This document shows, in pieces, positions 9,480-16,761 of a DNA stretch of 64,000 bases (position 1 is the first letter of the stretch; the number at the start of each line of letters is the position of its first letter). The notes under the pieces were generated by a model that had not been told where the DNA came from, did no database searches, and saw only the letters and a list, made by a program, of their open reading frames with translations. The stretch covers positions 5,890,001 through 5,954,000 of the forward strand of contig NZ_CP063458.1 of NCBI RefSeq assembly GCF_015169395.1, given 5' to 3'. The DNA comes from Humisphaera borealis (GTDB lineage: Bacteria > Planctomycetota > Phycisphaerae > Tepidisphaerales > Tepidisphaeraceae). The position numbers were made by a program, and so were the translations under genes.

Positions 9480-10784
9480 TCACACCTTCCTAAACACCAG
9501 CGCCGCGTTCTGCCCGCCCAGGCTGTAGACGCTGCTGACCGCGACATCCACCTTCGCCTGGCGCGACTCGGGGACGGCGTTCAGTTTCAATCCTTCGATC
9601 GGCTTGCTGGTGTTCCGCGCCGGCGGGATGACGCCATAGTGTACGCCCAGCGCCGCTGTCGCCGCGTCGACGCCGCTGCCGGCGGCCATGTTGCCGATCT
9701 GGGCTTTGATGGTCGTCAGCGGCACGCGCTCCAGCCCGCCGCCGAAGACCGTGTGCAGGCCGGCCAGTTCCGCGCGGTCGTGGCTCGCGATGCCCAATCC
9801 GCACGGCACCATCAGGTCAACCGCCGTCGGCGGAAGGTTGGCCTCGGCGAGCGCCTTCTGGATCGCCCGGCCGTAGCTGTGACCCTTGGGGTCGGGCTCG
9901 GTCACGCTATAGGTGTCCTGGCTGGCGCCGAAGCCGACCAGTTCGCAATAGATCTTCGCGTCTCGCGCCTTGGCGTGTTCGTAGTCTTCGAGGATCAGCA
10001 GGCCGCCGCCCTCAGCCGCCGCGGTGCCGGTCGCGCCTTCGTCGAACGGGCGGACGGCCTGATCGGGGGTGTCGTTGTGCTGCGTGGTGACGCGTTTGAG
10101 CAGTACCTGCCGCAGCAGGTTCATCGGGACGACCTTGGTCTCGGCGCCGCCGCAGATCGCCAGGTCGGCGTCGCCGCGCTGGATGGTGCGGAACGCTTCG
10201 CCGATTGCCAGGTGGCTGCTGGCGTCGGCGCAGGTGATCGTGTTCGACGGGCCCTTGAGCTCATGGATGATCGTCACATGGCAGGCCAGCATGTTCGGCA
10301 GGTACTTCAGCAGCCAGAGCGGCGTGAGCTGCTGCATGCCGACGTTGCCCCACTTTTTCAAGTCGATTTTCGAGAGGTCGTCCGCCGACCGCGCCGCCGC
10401 CATTGCCTGTGTCAGCTCGGCCAGATCGACGCTGATCAGCCCTGCGCCGATATTGCACCCGAACCGGTCGGATTTAATCGTCGGCGTATCGGTGTAGGCC
10501 TTGGACTTGAGCCCCGAATCCTTGAACGCGTCGTCGGCGGCGATGACGGCGAGCTCAATATCCCGCGCCATCACCTTGGTGGCCTTGCGGTAGCTCTTGG
10601 GGACGAAGTCGTTGATCTTGTACCCCGGCACTTCGCCGGCGATCTGGGTCGGAAAGCCCGACGGATCGTACATCGCGATCCGCCTGACCCCGCACTGCCC
10701 GGCGGTGAGGTTCTCCCAGAAGGCCTTCGTGCCGATGCCGATGGGAGAGATAATGCCGATGCCGGTGACGACGACTCTTCGCAT
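9480..10784 (-). CDS. Ketosynthase-like protein lacking the catalytic triad (chain-length-factor-like)
   Basis: This 434-residue FabF-fold protein aligns over its whole length with the neighbouring intact ketosynthase. An ungapped comparison puts Asp187 at the nucleophile (TCADASSHLAIGEA, with a Cys displaced two residues upstream), Cys328 at the first His (VPCGLGI instead of NAHGTGT) and Asn365 at the second His (TIKAQIGN instead of MMGH). Lys360 is kept. In type II polyketide synthases, an inactive KS paralog (chain length factor) pairs with the active KS and sets chain length. By analogy this could be the non-catalytic half of a KS heterodimer, though the substitutions differ from the classical Gln. 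The reading frame is intact, so the protein is probably maintained rather than decaying. Confidence 0.9.
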   Translation of the reverse strand: MRRVVVTGIGIISPIGIGTKAFWENLTAGQCGVRRIAMYDPSGFPTQIAGEVPGYKINDFVPKSYRKATKVMARDIELAVIAADDAFKDSGLKSKAYTDTPTIKSDRFGCNIGAGLISVDLAELTQAMAAARSADDLSKIDLKKWGNVGMQQLTPLWLLKYLPNMLACHVTIIHELKGPSNTITCADASSHLAIGEAFRTIQRGDADLAICGGAETKVVPMNLLRQVLLKRVTTQHNDTPDQAVRPFDEGATGTAAAEGGGLLILEDYEHAKARDAKIYCELVGFGASQDTYSVTEPDPKGHSYGRAIQKALAEANLPPTAVDLMVPCGLGIASHDRAELAGLHTVFGGGLERVPLTTIKAQIGNMAAGSGVDAATAALGVHYGVIPPARNTSKPIEGLKLNAVPESRQAKVDVAVSSVYSLGGQNAALVFRKV

Positions 10785-10831
10785 GAATGCTCAGACTAAC
10801 GAGTAGAACGTAGAACGTAAGGGGGAGGAGA

Positions 10832-10880
10832 CGCCCACGGACAGTGTCCGTGGGACCCACCGACGCCGTCGGTGGGCGTT
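10832..10880. repeat. R24 twin hairpins
   Basis: Two short perfect palindromes sit side by side: cccacggacagtgtccgtgg (10834-10854 region) and cccaccgacgccgtcggtgg (10856-10876 region). An outer acgcccac/gtgggcgt pair encloses both. They lie between the FabZ-like and KS-like genes. Confidence 0.85.
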
Positions 10881-10891
10881 CCACTCTGTTG

Positions 10892-11386
10892 TCAGATCGT
10901 CACCGCTGACCCCGTCCGGTAGTTCTTCAGCAATTCCGTGAACTGCTCCGTGAACACAAAGTTGTGCTCCGGGAACTCCATGCCGGACATGTTCTGGTCG
11001 ATGTGGCTGAACATCAGCTCGATGTCCGCCACCTTCTCCGATGCACCCGAACCCTGCGCTGTGACAACGCCGGCGATCGATGCCCCTTGTTCGCTGAGCT
11101 GTTCGATCTTTGCCGAATAGGTGATCGTCTCGCCCGGCCGGACCAAGCGGTGGAAGGTCGCCTTGCCGATCTTGGCCAGGATCACCTTCTCGGCGAAGTT
11201 CCGGGCCTCGCCGACGAGGATGCCAGCGGTCTGGGCCATCCCCTCGACGATCAGCGAATGCGGCACGATCGGAAACGCCGGGTAGAGGTCGTGCAGGTGC
11301 TCTTCGGCCAGCGAGACGTTCTTGATCGCCGTCGCGGACGTTCGAGTGGTGAACTCGGTGAATTTGTCGATCCAGATCCAGCGCAT
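10892..11386 (-). CDS. FabZ-like hotdog protein lacking the catalytic histidine
   Basis: This 164-residue hotdog-fold protein aligns without gaps to FabZ in its active-site region. FabZ has GHFPxxPxxPG..EAMAQ. Here the segment reads DLYPAFPIVPHSLIVEGMAQ, so the catalytic His is Leu34 while the Glu (Glu48) is kept at the correct spacing of 14. A His at 32 is two positions off. It may be a non-catalytic dehydratase partner, a thioesterase-like hotdog, or a binding subunit for the intact paralog at 12224-12739. It lies in the middle of the acyl cluster between the ACP gene and the KS-like gene. No Shine-Dalgarno is obvious: the bases upstream of ATG 11386 read CCTCC, its complement. Confidence 0.85.
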   Translation of the reverse strand: MRWIWIDKFTEFTTRTSATAIKNVSLAEEHLHDLYPAFPIVPHSLIVEGMAQTAGILVGEARNFAEKVILAKIGKATFHRLVRPGETITYSAKIEQLSEQGASIAGVVTAQGSGASEKVADIELMFSHIDQNMSGMEFPEHNFVFTEQFTELLKNYRTGSAVTI

Positions 11387-11390
11387 AGGA

Positions 11391-11488
11391 GGTCATTTGT
11401 CACTTGTTACTTGTCATTCGCAGCAACTGGTTCGTCACGCGAATCGCTTTGACGACGAGTTGCGGCAAATGACCAATGACAAGTGACC
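11391..11488. repeat. R6 pair (CACTTGT words)
   Basis: Arms 11391-11420 (ggtcatttgtcacttgttac start) and 11466-11488 (caaatgaccaatgacaagtg) are inverted copies. They lie between the ACP and FabZ-like genes. A second R6 pair is at 50988-51110. Confidence 0.85.
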
Positions 11489-11507
11489 AGGGACAGGCCG
11501 CGAGGCC

Positions 11508-11921
11508 TTACTTCAGTTTGGCCTCGATGTAATTGACGATCGTGTTGACCGTCATCAGGTCGTTCGCCGCTTCGAGCGTGGGGTTCGCTTCGAAGTCGGA
11601 ATAGTCGGCGTAGGGCAGACGCTTCTTCAGCTCGGCGATGCCCTTGGGGGTCAGCTTGTCGCCGGAGATGAGGCTGGGGTCGCCGCGAAGGCTTTCGAAG
11701 TCTTCGGGGAAGAGTTCGCCACGCGGAATCTTGAAGGGGTTAGCGGTGTCGGTGGTGAAGGCCTTCTCCAGGCGGAAGACGATGTCGAGGTAATCGATGC
11801 TCTCGGCGCCCAGGTCGCCGGAGAGCGTGGCCTTGGGGGTCACTTCGTCGGCGTCAACGCCGAGGGCGTCTTCGAGCACGCTCTGCACTTTGGAGTAGAT
11901 CTCGTCGCGGGAAAGAGCCAT
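11508..11921 (-). CDS. Acyl carrier protein, elongated form
   Basis: It carries acyl chains on phosphopantetheine for the adjacent enzymes. The attachment site is Ser41 in GDLGAESIDYLD (canonical GADSLD), followed by the recognition helix IVFRLEKAF. At 137 residues it is far longer than the usual 77-80. The extra sequence sits between helix II and the C-terminal helix (about residues 53-115, with GELFPEDFESLRGDPSLI and LTPKGIAELKKRLPYAD). Insert-bearing ACPs of this kind occur in planctomycete acyl clusters. The start follows a weak purine run. It is flanked by repeat pairs R12 and R6 but belongs to the same strand and cluster as the FabZ and KS genes. Confidence 0.92.
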   Translation of the reverse strand: MALSRDEIYSKVQSVLEDALGVDADEVTPKATLSGDLGAESIDYLDIVFRLEKAFTTDTANPFKIPRGELFPEDFESLRGDPSLISGDKLTPKGIAELKKRLPYADYSDFEANPTLEAANDLMTVNTIVNYIEAKLK

Positions 11922-12034
11922 AGCAGTAGTCCTTCGTCCTTTTGGTCGTGTTCGTTTGTCAGAGCGCCAAGCCCGACATTATCGGGCCTTGATGCTGTAT
12001 CGGCTAGAGCACCGCGATAAATCGAGTCTTCCGG

Positions 12035-12219
12035 TCCCCTCTCCCCTGTACGCGGGGGAGAGGGATAGGGTGAGGGGCCGAACGTCGAGCGTCGTGACCC
12101 GCCGAACCCGGCTCGAATTCGTCTTCTCGTCCATTCACACGACCGAATCGGCGAGTGACGACGCCTCACGTTCGGCCTCTCACCCCAGCCCTCTCCGTGC
12201 GAGTACGGTGGAGAGGGAG
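12035..12219. repeat. R12 paired repeat with CCCTCTCCCC hairpin
   Basis: A local hairpin (tcccctctcccc / gggggagaggga) at 12035-12065 is followed by outward words at 12056-12098 that recur inverted at 12154-12196 (gaggggccgaacgt core). A third copy, at 48016-48079, has the same order of words. It fills the 302-bp gap between the ACP and FabZ genes. Confidence 0.9.
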
Positions 12220-12223
12220 CGAA

Positions 12224-12739
12224 TCACACACCGACCGCAGCGCCCTTCCCCATCGACTGCTCCAAGACCTTCCACCGCAGTCGGTTATGCTCCTGCAGCC
12301 GGGCATCCAACTCGCCTAGTTCGGGCTGTTTGTCGGCGAGATTGAACAGCGAGATTTCGATCCGGCCGGTGATGGCGGGGTTGTCGGAGGGCTTGCCGGC
12401 GCTGTTGACGACCGAGCCGGTCACCTTGAAGTTCCCGCCGGTCTCGGTCGCCTTGATGAGCTCCGCTTCGATCCGCAGGAAGTTGCCAGGCGCGACAAAG
12501 TTGCCGTAGCGGATGTTCTTCGATTCCTTCAGGACCGCCATCGACTTGGAGAACCCCGTCCGGCGATGCAGGATCCACCCGGCGGCCTGCGTGGCGGCTT
12601 CCAGCATCATGACGCCGGGCAAGACGGGAAACGACGGGAAATGGTCGCCCAGATACTCCTCGGCGAGCGACACGAACTTGCTCGCGACGATCTTGTCGTC
12701 GGTGAGGAGGTCGACCTTATCGATGAGGTTGAACTTCAA
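12224..12739 (-). CDS. 3-hydroxyacyl-ACP dehydratase, FabZ type, catalytically intact
   Basis: It dehydrates 3-hydroxyacyl-ACP. The active-site segment GDHFPSFPVLPGVMMLEAATQ holds the catalytic His33 and Glu47 at FabZ spacing. About 171 residues are encoded if translation starts at TTG 12739 (MKFNLIDKV), where family similarity begins and a weak AGGGA lies upstream. The open frame continues to 12841 with non-conserved sequence. The C-terminus extends beyond a minimal FabZ with a charged helix (ELGELDARLQEHNRL). It is the first gene of the cluster and is the intact counterpart of the FabZ-like protein at 10892-11386. Confidence 0.88.
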   Translation of the reverse strand: MKFNLIDKVDLLTDDKIVASKFVSLAEEYLGDHFPSFPVLPGVMMLEAATQAAGWILHRRTGFSKSMAVLKESKNIRYGNFVAPGNFLRIEAELIKATETGGNFKVTGSVVNSAGKPSDNPAITGRIEISLFNLADKQPELGELDARLQEHNRLRWKVLEQSMGKGAAVGV

Positions 12740-13272
12740 GCGGCTTGCGTCCCTGCAAGAGAGCCTCGGGTTGGTCGGTGCGTCCGATAACCTGCAGCCC
12801 GTTGTTCGCAGATTTTTAGCGGTGAACGTGGGGGATTGCAAGGGAAGCGGTGCCGTGGCGCGACGGACGTCTGCGCCGGGGACGTCTCTGGTCTACCGCT
12901 TTTAACACGAAGGCACGAAGCCACGAAGGGGACGAAGGGGACGAAGGGGACGAAGGGGACGAAGGGGACGAAGGGGACGAAGGTCACGAAGCTTGTTGCC
13001 TTCGGTACTCAGTCGGTCCCGCCGGGATTTGAAATCGGATCATCGACAATCGGACTCATGAACGCCAAAACGCCATGACCAAGAGGTCGAGATCGTCATG
13101 ACGCATCCTCAACTACGCATCGTGTCTGTGTGTCTTCGTGTCTTCGTGTCTTCGTGCCTTCGTGCCTTCGTGCCCTTCGTGTTGAAGAGGGAACTCTGAA
13201 CGACCAGCCCAGACGGATGACCGCCTCTTCGGTCCCCAGGATCGCAAGCGGGTCCTTACGACGAATGCCAAT
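12740..13272. repeat. R2 pair (copy 2) with a 9-bp tandem array
   Basis: Arms 12901-12988 and 13125-13186 are inverted runs of CACGAAGG words. Within the left arm, bases 12923-12976 are six exact head-to-tail copies of acgaagggg, plus a partial seventh. No gene is supported in the 533-bp gap, which should contain the promoter of the acyl cluster. Confidence 0.9.
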
Positions 13273-15576
13273 CTAATCCCGCCGCGCCGTGGGTGGTTGC
13301 GCCCCTTCACCCACCGTCGTGTCATACCAAACCCCATCCGGCACAGGCACCGGGACCGGCGTGCTGATGCCGACCTTGCCTTCCGTCCGGCGCGACGAAT
13401 CCACCGCGACGAAGCTCGTGAAGCTCGACATCAAACTGTACTCCAACGCCACCTGCTTGATCTGCTGCGGCAGGTCGAAACTCGGCCGCCAGGTCGCTTC
13501 ATCCGCCAGGTCGGCGATCTTGCCTCGTGCCCAGATCGGCGGGAGCGCACGGGCCGTCAGCCCTGTCGCCGCCGTCACCGGCACGCTGACAGACTGCGTC
13601 CGGCCGTTCATCCGGCCGCTCACCAGCACCTTGGCCGGCAGCGCGCCATCGAACTTCCCGGTCAGGATGATCGGCCGGCCGACGAGCAGGTCGCCGGGCT
13701 GGCGCGGGTAGATCTCCCGCGCATTCATCGTGCCGAAATCGACGGCGATATCGGTCATCGCCGGGTGACGCACGCGGTCGAAGAACGCCGCCATCGCGGT
13801 GTCGGCGTTGTCGTTCAGGCTGATGTACGCCGCCGCGCCACGCCCCATCTTGGCCATGTGATCGAGCAGGTAGCGGTTGGTGCTCTGGCCGACGCCGAAG
13901 CTGAAGACGCGTGCGTCGCCGATCCACTGGTGCATCGCACCCAGGATCTCGCCCTCGTTGCCGATGAAGCCGTCGGTCAGGAAGCAGACGACGCGGGTGC
14001 GCTCCAGATCTCGGGGGAAGTCCAGGCTCTTGCGCATGCCTTCGAGCATCATCGTGCCGCCGCCAGCCGACATGCGATTCACGTAGGCCATCGCGGCGTT
14101 GATATTGTCCGGCGTGGCCGGCACCGGCTGCGGCGCCATCTGCTCGGCCTCGTTAAAGAACTTGACGACCTGGAACCGGTCGTTCGGCCCGAGGCGTTTC
14201 AGGGCGTGCAGCATCGCCGACCGCGCCTGCTCCATCGGCCGGCCGGACATGCTGCCGGAGACGTCGATCGTGAAGACGAACTCCAGCGGCTGGACCGGCA
14301 GGTCCTTCAGCGTGGCGGGCGGGACGATCATCATCGCGAAGTGCCCACTTGGGAGGCGACCAACGCCATCGCTGCGCGTAAGGTTCCCAGCAATCGCGGC
14401 ATCATCGCCGATCGCCGCGATCAAACCCGTCTTCACCTTGTCGCCGGCCACGCGCCAGCGGAGCACGAAGTCCTTGTTCGGCAGCGTGTCGTGCGGCGAC
14501 AGCGCGATCGTTGCCCGCCGGCCGTCGTGGCGCTGCACCTGGACCGCGTGGTTCACCGACGCCAGTTCCTCGTAATTTACGCCCGCGTCGAGATCGACCG
14601 CGATCGCGATATCGTGCCCTGTGCGCGTCTCCGGCCGCAGGTAGGTCACTTCGGAATTCTGCCCCGAAGTGCCCCGCGCGCCGGGGCCGACCGCGCCGAT
14701 GCCGTCACGAATGTGCGGCGGATTGAACCGTGGCCCGACCACCGTCGGGAACGCCAGCTCGTACCAGCCGTCGGCATAGGTCAGCGTGTTGAAGTACCGG
14801 ATGTTGATGTCGATCTGCCTACCCGGCTCGATGTTCGCGACCGACTGGGTGAAGACATTCGGCCGATCCTGCACCATGAGCGCCGCGGTGAAGCCCTGCG
14901 CCCTGGCGTTTTCGTAGATCTGCCGGGCCTGCTCCTTCTCTCGGATGACGCCGCGAATCTTGCGGTCGCCAACGGTCATCACAAACTCGTTGACGGCCGC
15001 GTTCGCCGGCAGCGGGAAGACGTAAACCGCTTCGATCTTGACGCCGAACGGGTTGTGGAACTGCTGGGTGACGTCCACCGCGGCGATGTAGCCGGCGATC
15101 TGGGCTTTGACGTCGGTGTGCTTAAGTGGGCAGGGCCGGAACTCCTGCGGCGGGGCGTCCGGTGCGAGCTTCGCCATCAGCGCGCCCGAGCGCGGCAACA
15201 GGTCGTCGCCCGCGGCGGCGGGGACGATGTCGCGTTTCTCGATCACCCAAAGCTCTTCGCCGGGCGCGGGGAGGGACGACGGGGGGACGAGGTCGGAGAT
15301 GGCGCGAGACCGGTCATCGTTCGGGAGAAGGATCGAGTCCGAGCGCCTGGGAGACGGCCCCGTCGGCTGTCCCGCAGTGGGAACCGACATGTTCGGCGCC
15401 ATGGCCTGCAAGCGCGCCTCTCGGCTCTGCTCGGCGTGCAGTCGCTGGCCGGTATAGGACTCGCTGTTGCCGCAGCCCGACATCGCCACCGCCACTCCCA
15501 GGAGTGGAACGACGATCAGGCAAAGCGTGACGACCGACCAGCGCGTCCATCGCGATTGTTTCATTCGAAGCTTCAT
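13273..15576 (-). CDS. VIT and von Willebrand A domain lipoprotein
   Basis: This 767-residue exported protein is probably lipid-anchored. A hydrophobic segment leads into the lipobox AMSGC (Cys35). Residues about 145-275 form a vault/inter-alpha-trypsin (VIT) domain (PLKHTDVKAQIAGYIAAVDV, then PLPANAAVNEF and IREKEQARQIYE). A vWA domain follows with an intact MIDAS motif DVSGSMS (about 438-444) and LTDGFIGNEG (about 535). The C-terminus keeps the family block SSFTSFVAVD. VIT-vWA proteins mediate metal-dependent protein binding at the surface. Start ATG 15576 has AAGGAG six bases upstream. It lies downstream of the cohesin-like and dockerin genes, separated by a 540-bp nested palindrome, and is likely part of the same locus. 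Confidence 0.9.
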   Translation of the reverse strand: MKLRMKQSRWTRWSVVTLCLIVVPLLGVAVAMSGCGNSESYTGQRLHAEQSREARLQAMAPNMSVPTAGQPTGPSPRRSDSILLPNDDRSRAISDLVPPSSLPAPGEELWVIEKRDIVPAAAGDDLLPRSGALMAKLAPDAPPQEFRPCPLKHTDVKAQIAGYIAAVDVTQQFHNPFGVKIEAVYVFPLPANAAVNEFVMTVGDRKIRGVIREKEQARQIYENARAQGFTAALMVQDRPNVFTQSVANIEPGRQIDINIRYFNTLTYADGWYELAFPTVVGPRFNPPHIRDGIGAVGPGARGTSGQNSEVTYLRPETRTGHDIAIAVDLDAGVNYEELASVNHAVQVQRHDGRRATIALSPHDTLPNKDFVLRWRVAGDKVKTGLIAAIGDDAAIAGNLTRSDGVGRLPSGHFAMMIVPPATLKDLPVQPLEFVFTIDVSGSMSGRPMEQARSAMLHALKRLGPNDRFQVVKFFNEAEQMAPQPVPATPDNINAAMAYVNRMSAGGGTMMLEGMRKSLDFPRDLERTRVVCFLTDGFIGNEGEILGAMHQWIGDARVFSFGVGQSTNRYLLDHMAKMGRGAAAYISLNDNADTAMAAFFDRVRHPAMTDIAVDFGTMNAREIYPRQPGDLLVGRPIILTGKFDGALPAKVLVSGRMNGRTQSVSVPVTAATGLTARALPPIWARGKIADLADEATWRPSFDLPQQIKQVALEYSLMSSFTSFVAVDSSRRTEGKVGISTPVPVPVPDGVWYDTTVGEGAQPPTARRD

Positions 15577-16116
15577 TGCGTACTCCTTCTGATCGGCCCC
15601 ATACTCACTGCGCACTTCGCTTCACGCCGGCGTCTGAGCGTACTCGCGAAGACCCGGATTCTTCCCGCGTCCGGTGCCAATCGCACCGTGAGTCCGGCAT
15701 CCGGCATCAACAGGACCCCCGAGGGGTCCACGACGCTTGCCACGGGTGGAGCAAGTCCGGCGAAGCCGGAATTGCGGAACCCGTGGTTCGCCGCACCACA
15801 CTCAACAATTGCCCCGGAGGGGCAGAGGAGCCGTCGTCATCGTTACGACTGACTGACGCCGGCCGACTTCTCACGGCTCCTCCGCCCCTCCCGGGGCGGG
15901 TGTCTCATTGGATCGTTTCCACGGGTTCCGCGGTCCGGCTTCGCCGACCTGCTCCACCCGTGGCAAGCGTCGTTGACCCCTCCGGGGTCATTCTGAGGCA
16001 TCGCCGGCATCCCTGTAACGGCATGCCTGTAACGCCTCGCGTGGATCCACGGACTCACTTGTGGTGCAGGCTTTCCAGCCTGCATGTGCAGCCTGGAAAG
16101 ACCGCACTAAAAACAA
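15577..16116. repeat. R20 large nested inverted repeat region
   Basis: Between about 15714 and 15990 two long arms mirror each other in several blocks: ccccgaggggtcc / gacccctccgggg, cgcttgccacgggtgga / tccacccgtggcaagcg, and an inner gccccggaggggcagaggag / ctcctccgcccctcccgggg. A further hairpin (gtgcaggctttccagcctgc) is at 16063-16083. No gene is supported. Confidence 0.85.
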
Positions 16117-16761
16117 TCAACGCACTGCAGTCTCCACCGTCAGTTTCGCCGGGATGATTGACCCGTCCGCGCCGGCGGCGGTTTGCAGCGTCGCGACGTA
16201 TTCGGCGTTCTTGTCGCCGGTCACCTGAACGTGCAGCCGGGCGACGCGGGTTCGGCCTTGTGGCAATTCTTCGGCCGTGCTGTACGCGGCGACAATCACC
16301 CTCTCGTCGATCAACGCCCTGGGGTCGTAGTAGGGGGGCTGGGCGAAGGCGGGGTGCTCGCCGCCTTCAAGCCCGGCGAGCAGCGCGGTCTTCGTCGCCG
16401 AGTGGAGCGTGAACTGATAAGCCGCCAGCGGCTTGTCGCCGGCGTCGATGTAGACGTCGACGGTTTCGAAGCGGACAGGGACGGCAACCGGGACTTCTGC
16501 GATCAGAGTAGGGCGGGCATTGCCCGCCGGAATGGGCGTTGGATTGTCGGGTTGCGCCGCCTGAAAAGCTGAACATTGAACACCGAACACCGAACACCGA
16601 ACACCGAAGTTCGCATCAGATGACATTTCGATGTTCGATGTTCGATGTTCGGTGTTCGATGTTCGCCTCTCCACGCCCTTTCCCGCGCGCGCCGTCGCAT
16701 AAGCCGCCAGAAGCGTCATCGCGATTCCAAAGCATCCGAATGTCATTCGAAAAACGTTCAT
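16117..16761 (-). CDS. Secreted cohesin-like domain protein with in-frame palindrome
   Basis: This 214-residue protein has a signal peptide at residues 1-26 (cleavage near YATARA). Residues about 33-63 are encoded by the R5 palindrome and read as a mirrored string (RRTSNTEHRTSN ... FGVRCSVFGVQCSAF), so they are probably a neutral insertion. Residues about 85-212 resemble a cohesin-type beta-sandwich: VDVYIDAGDKPLAAYQFTLH, then LPQGRTRVARLHVQVTG. The cohesin assignment is by pattern only. Its start codon overlaps the stop of the upstream dockerin gene (ATGA), which suggests translational coupling. A cohesin-like and a dockerin-bearing protein made from coupled genes may bind one another. Confidence 0.75.
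   Translation of the reverse strand: MNVFRMTFGCFGIAMTLLAAYATARAGKGVERRTSNTEHRTSNIEMSSDANFGVRCSVFGVQCSAFQAAQPDNPTPIPAGNARPTLIAEVPVAVPVRFETVDVYIDAGDKPLAAYQFTLHSATKTALLAGLEGGEHPAFAQPPYYDPRALIDERVIVAAYSTAEELPQGRTRVARLHVQVTGDKNAEYVATLQTAAGADGSIIPAKLTVETAVR
16571..16664. repeat. R5 palindrome inside a coding sequence
   Basis: Arm 16571-16608 consists of gaacaccgaacacc words. Arm 16630-16664 consists of the inverted ggtgttcgatgttc words. The element lies in frame just after the signal peptide of the cohesin-like gene. Confidence 0.9.

Noticed and set aside
8084-9547. N-terminal extension of the FabF frame beyond 9394
   Set aside because: The extra 51 codons are translated R1 repeat and spacer. FabF similarity begins exactly at MNRVVITGIG.
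9480-10784. KS-like gene as a decaying pseudogene
   Set aside because: The frame is full length, with structural Gly and Lys residues kept and no stop or shift, so selective loss of catalysis is more likely than decay.
12923-12976. Tandem acgaagggg array as a CRISPR or coding repeat
   Set aside because: Units are 9 bp with no spacers, and the translated TKG repeats have no start signal.
13297-15852. 851-residue plus-strand open frame opposite the VIT/vWA gene
   Set aside because: It is an Arg/His-rich shadow of a gene with an intact MIDAS and lipobox on the minus strand.
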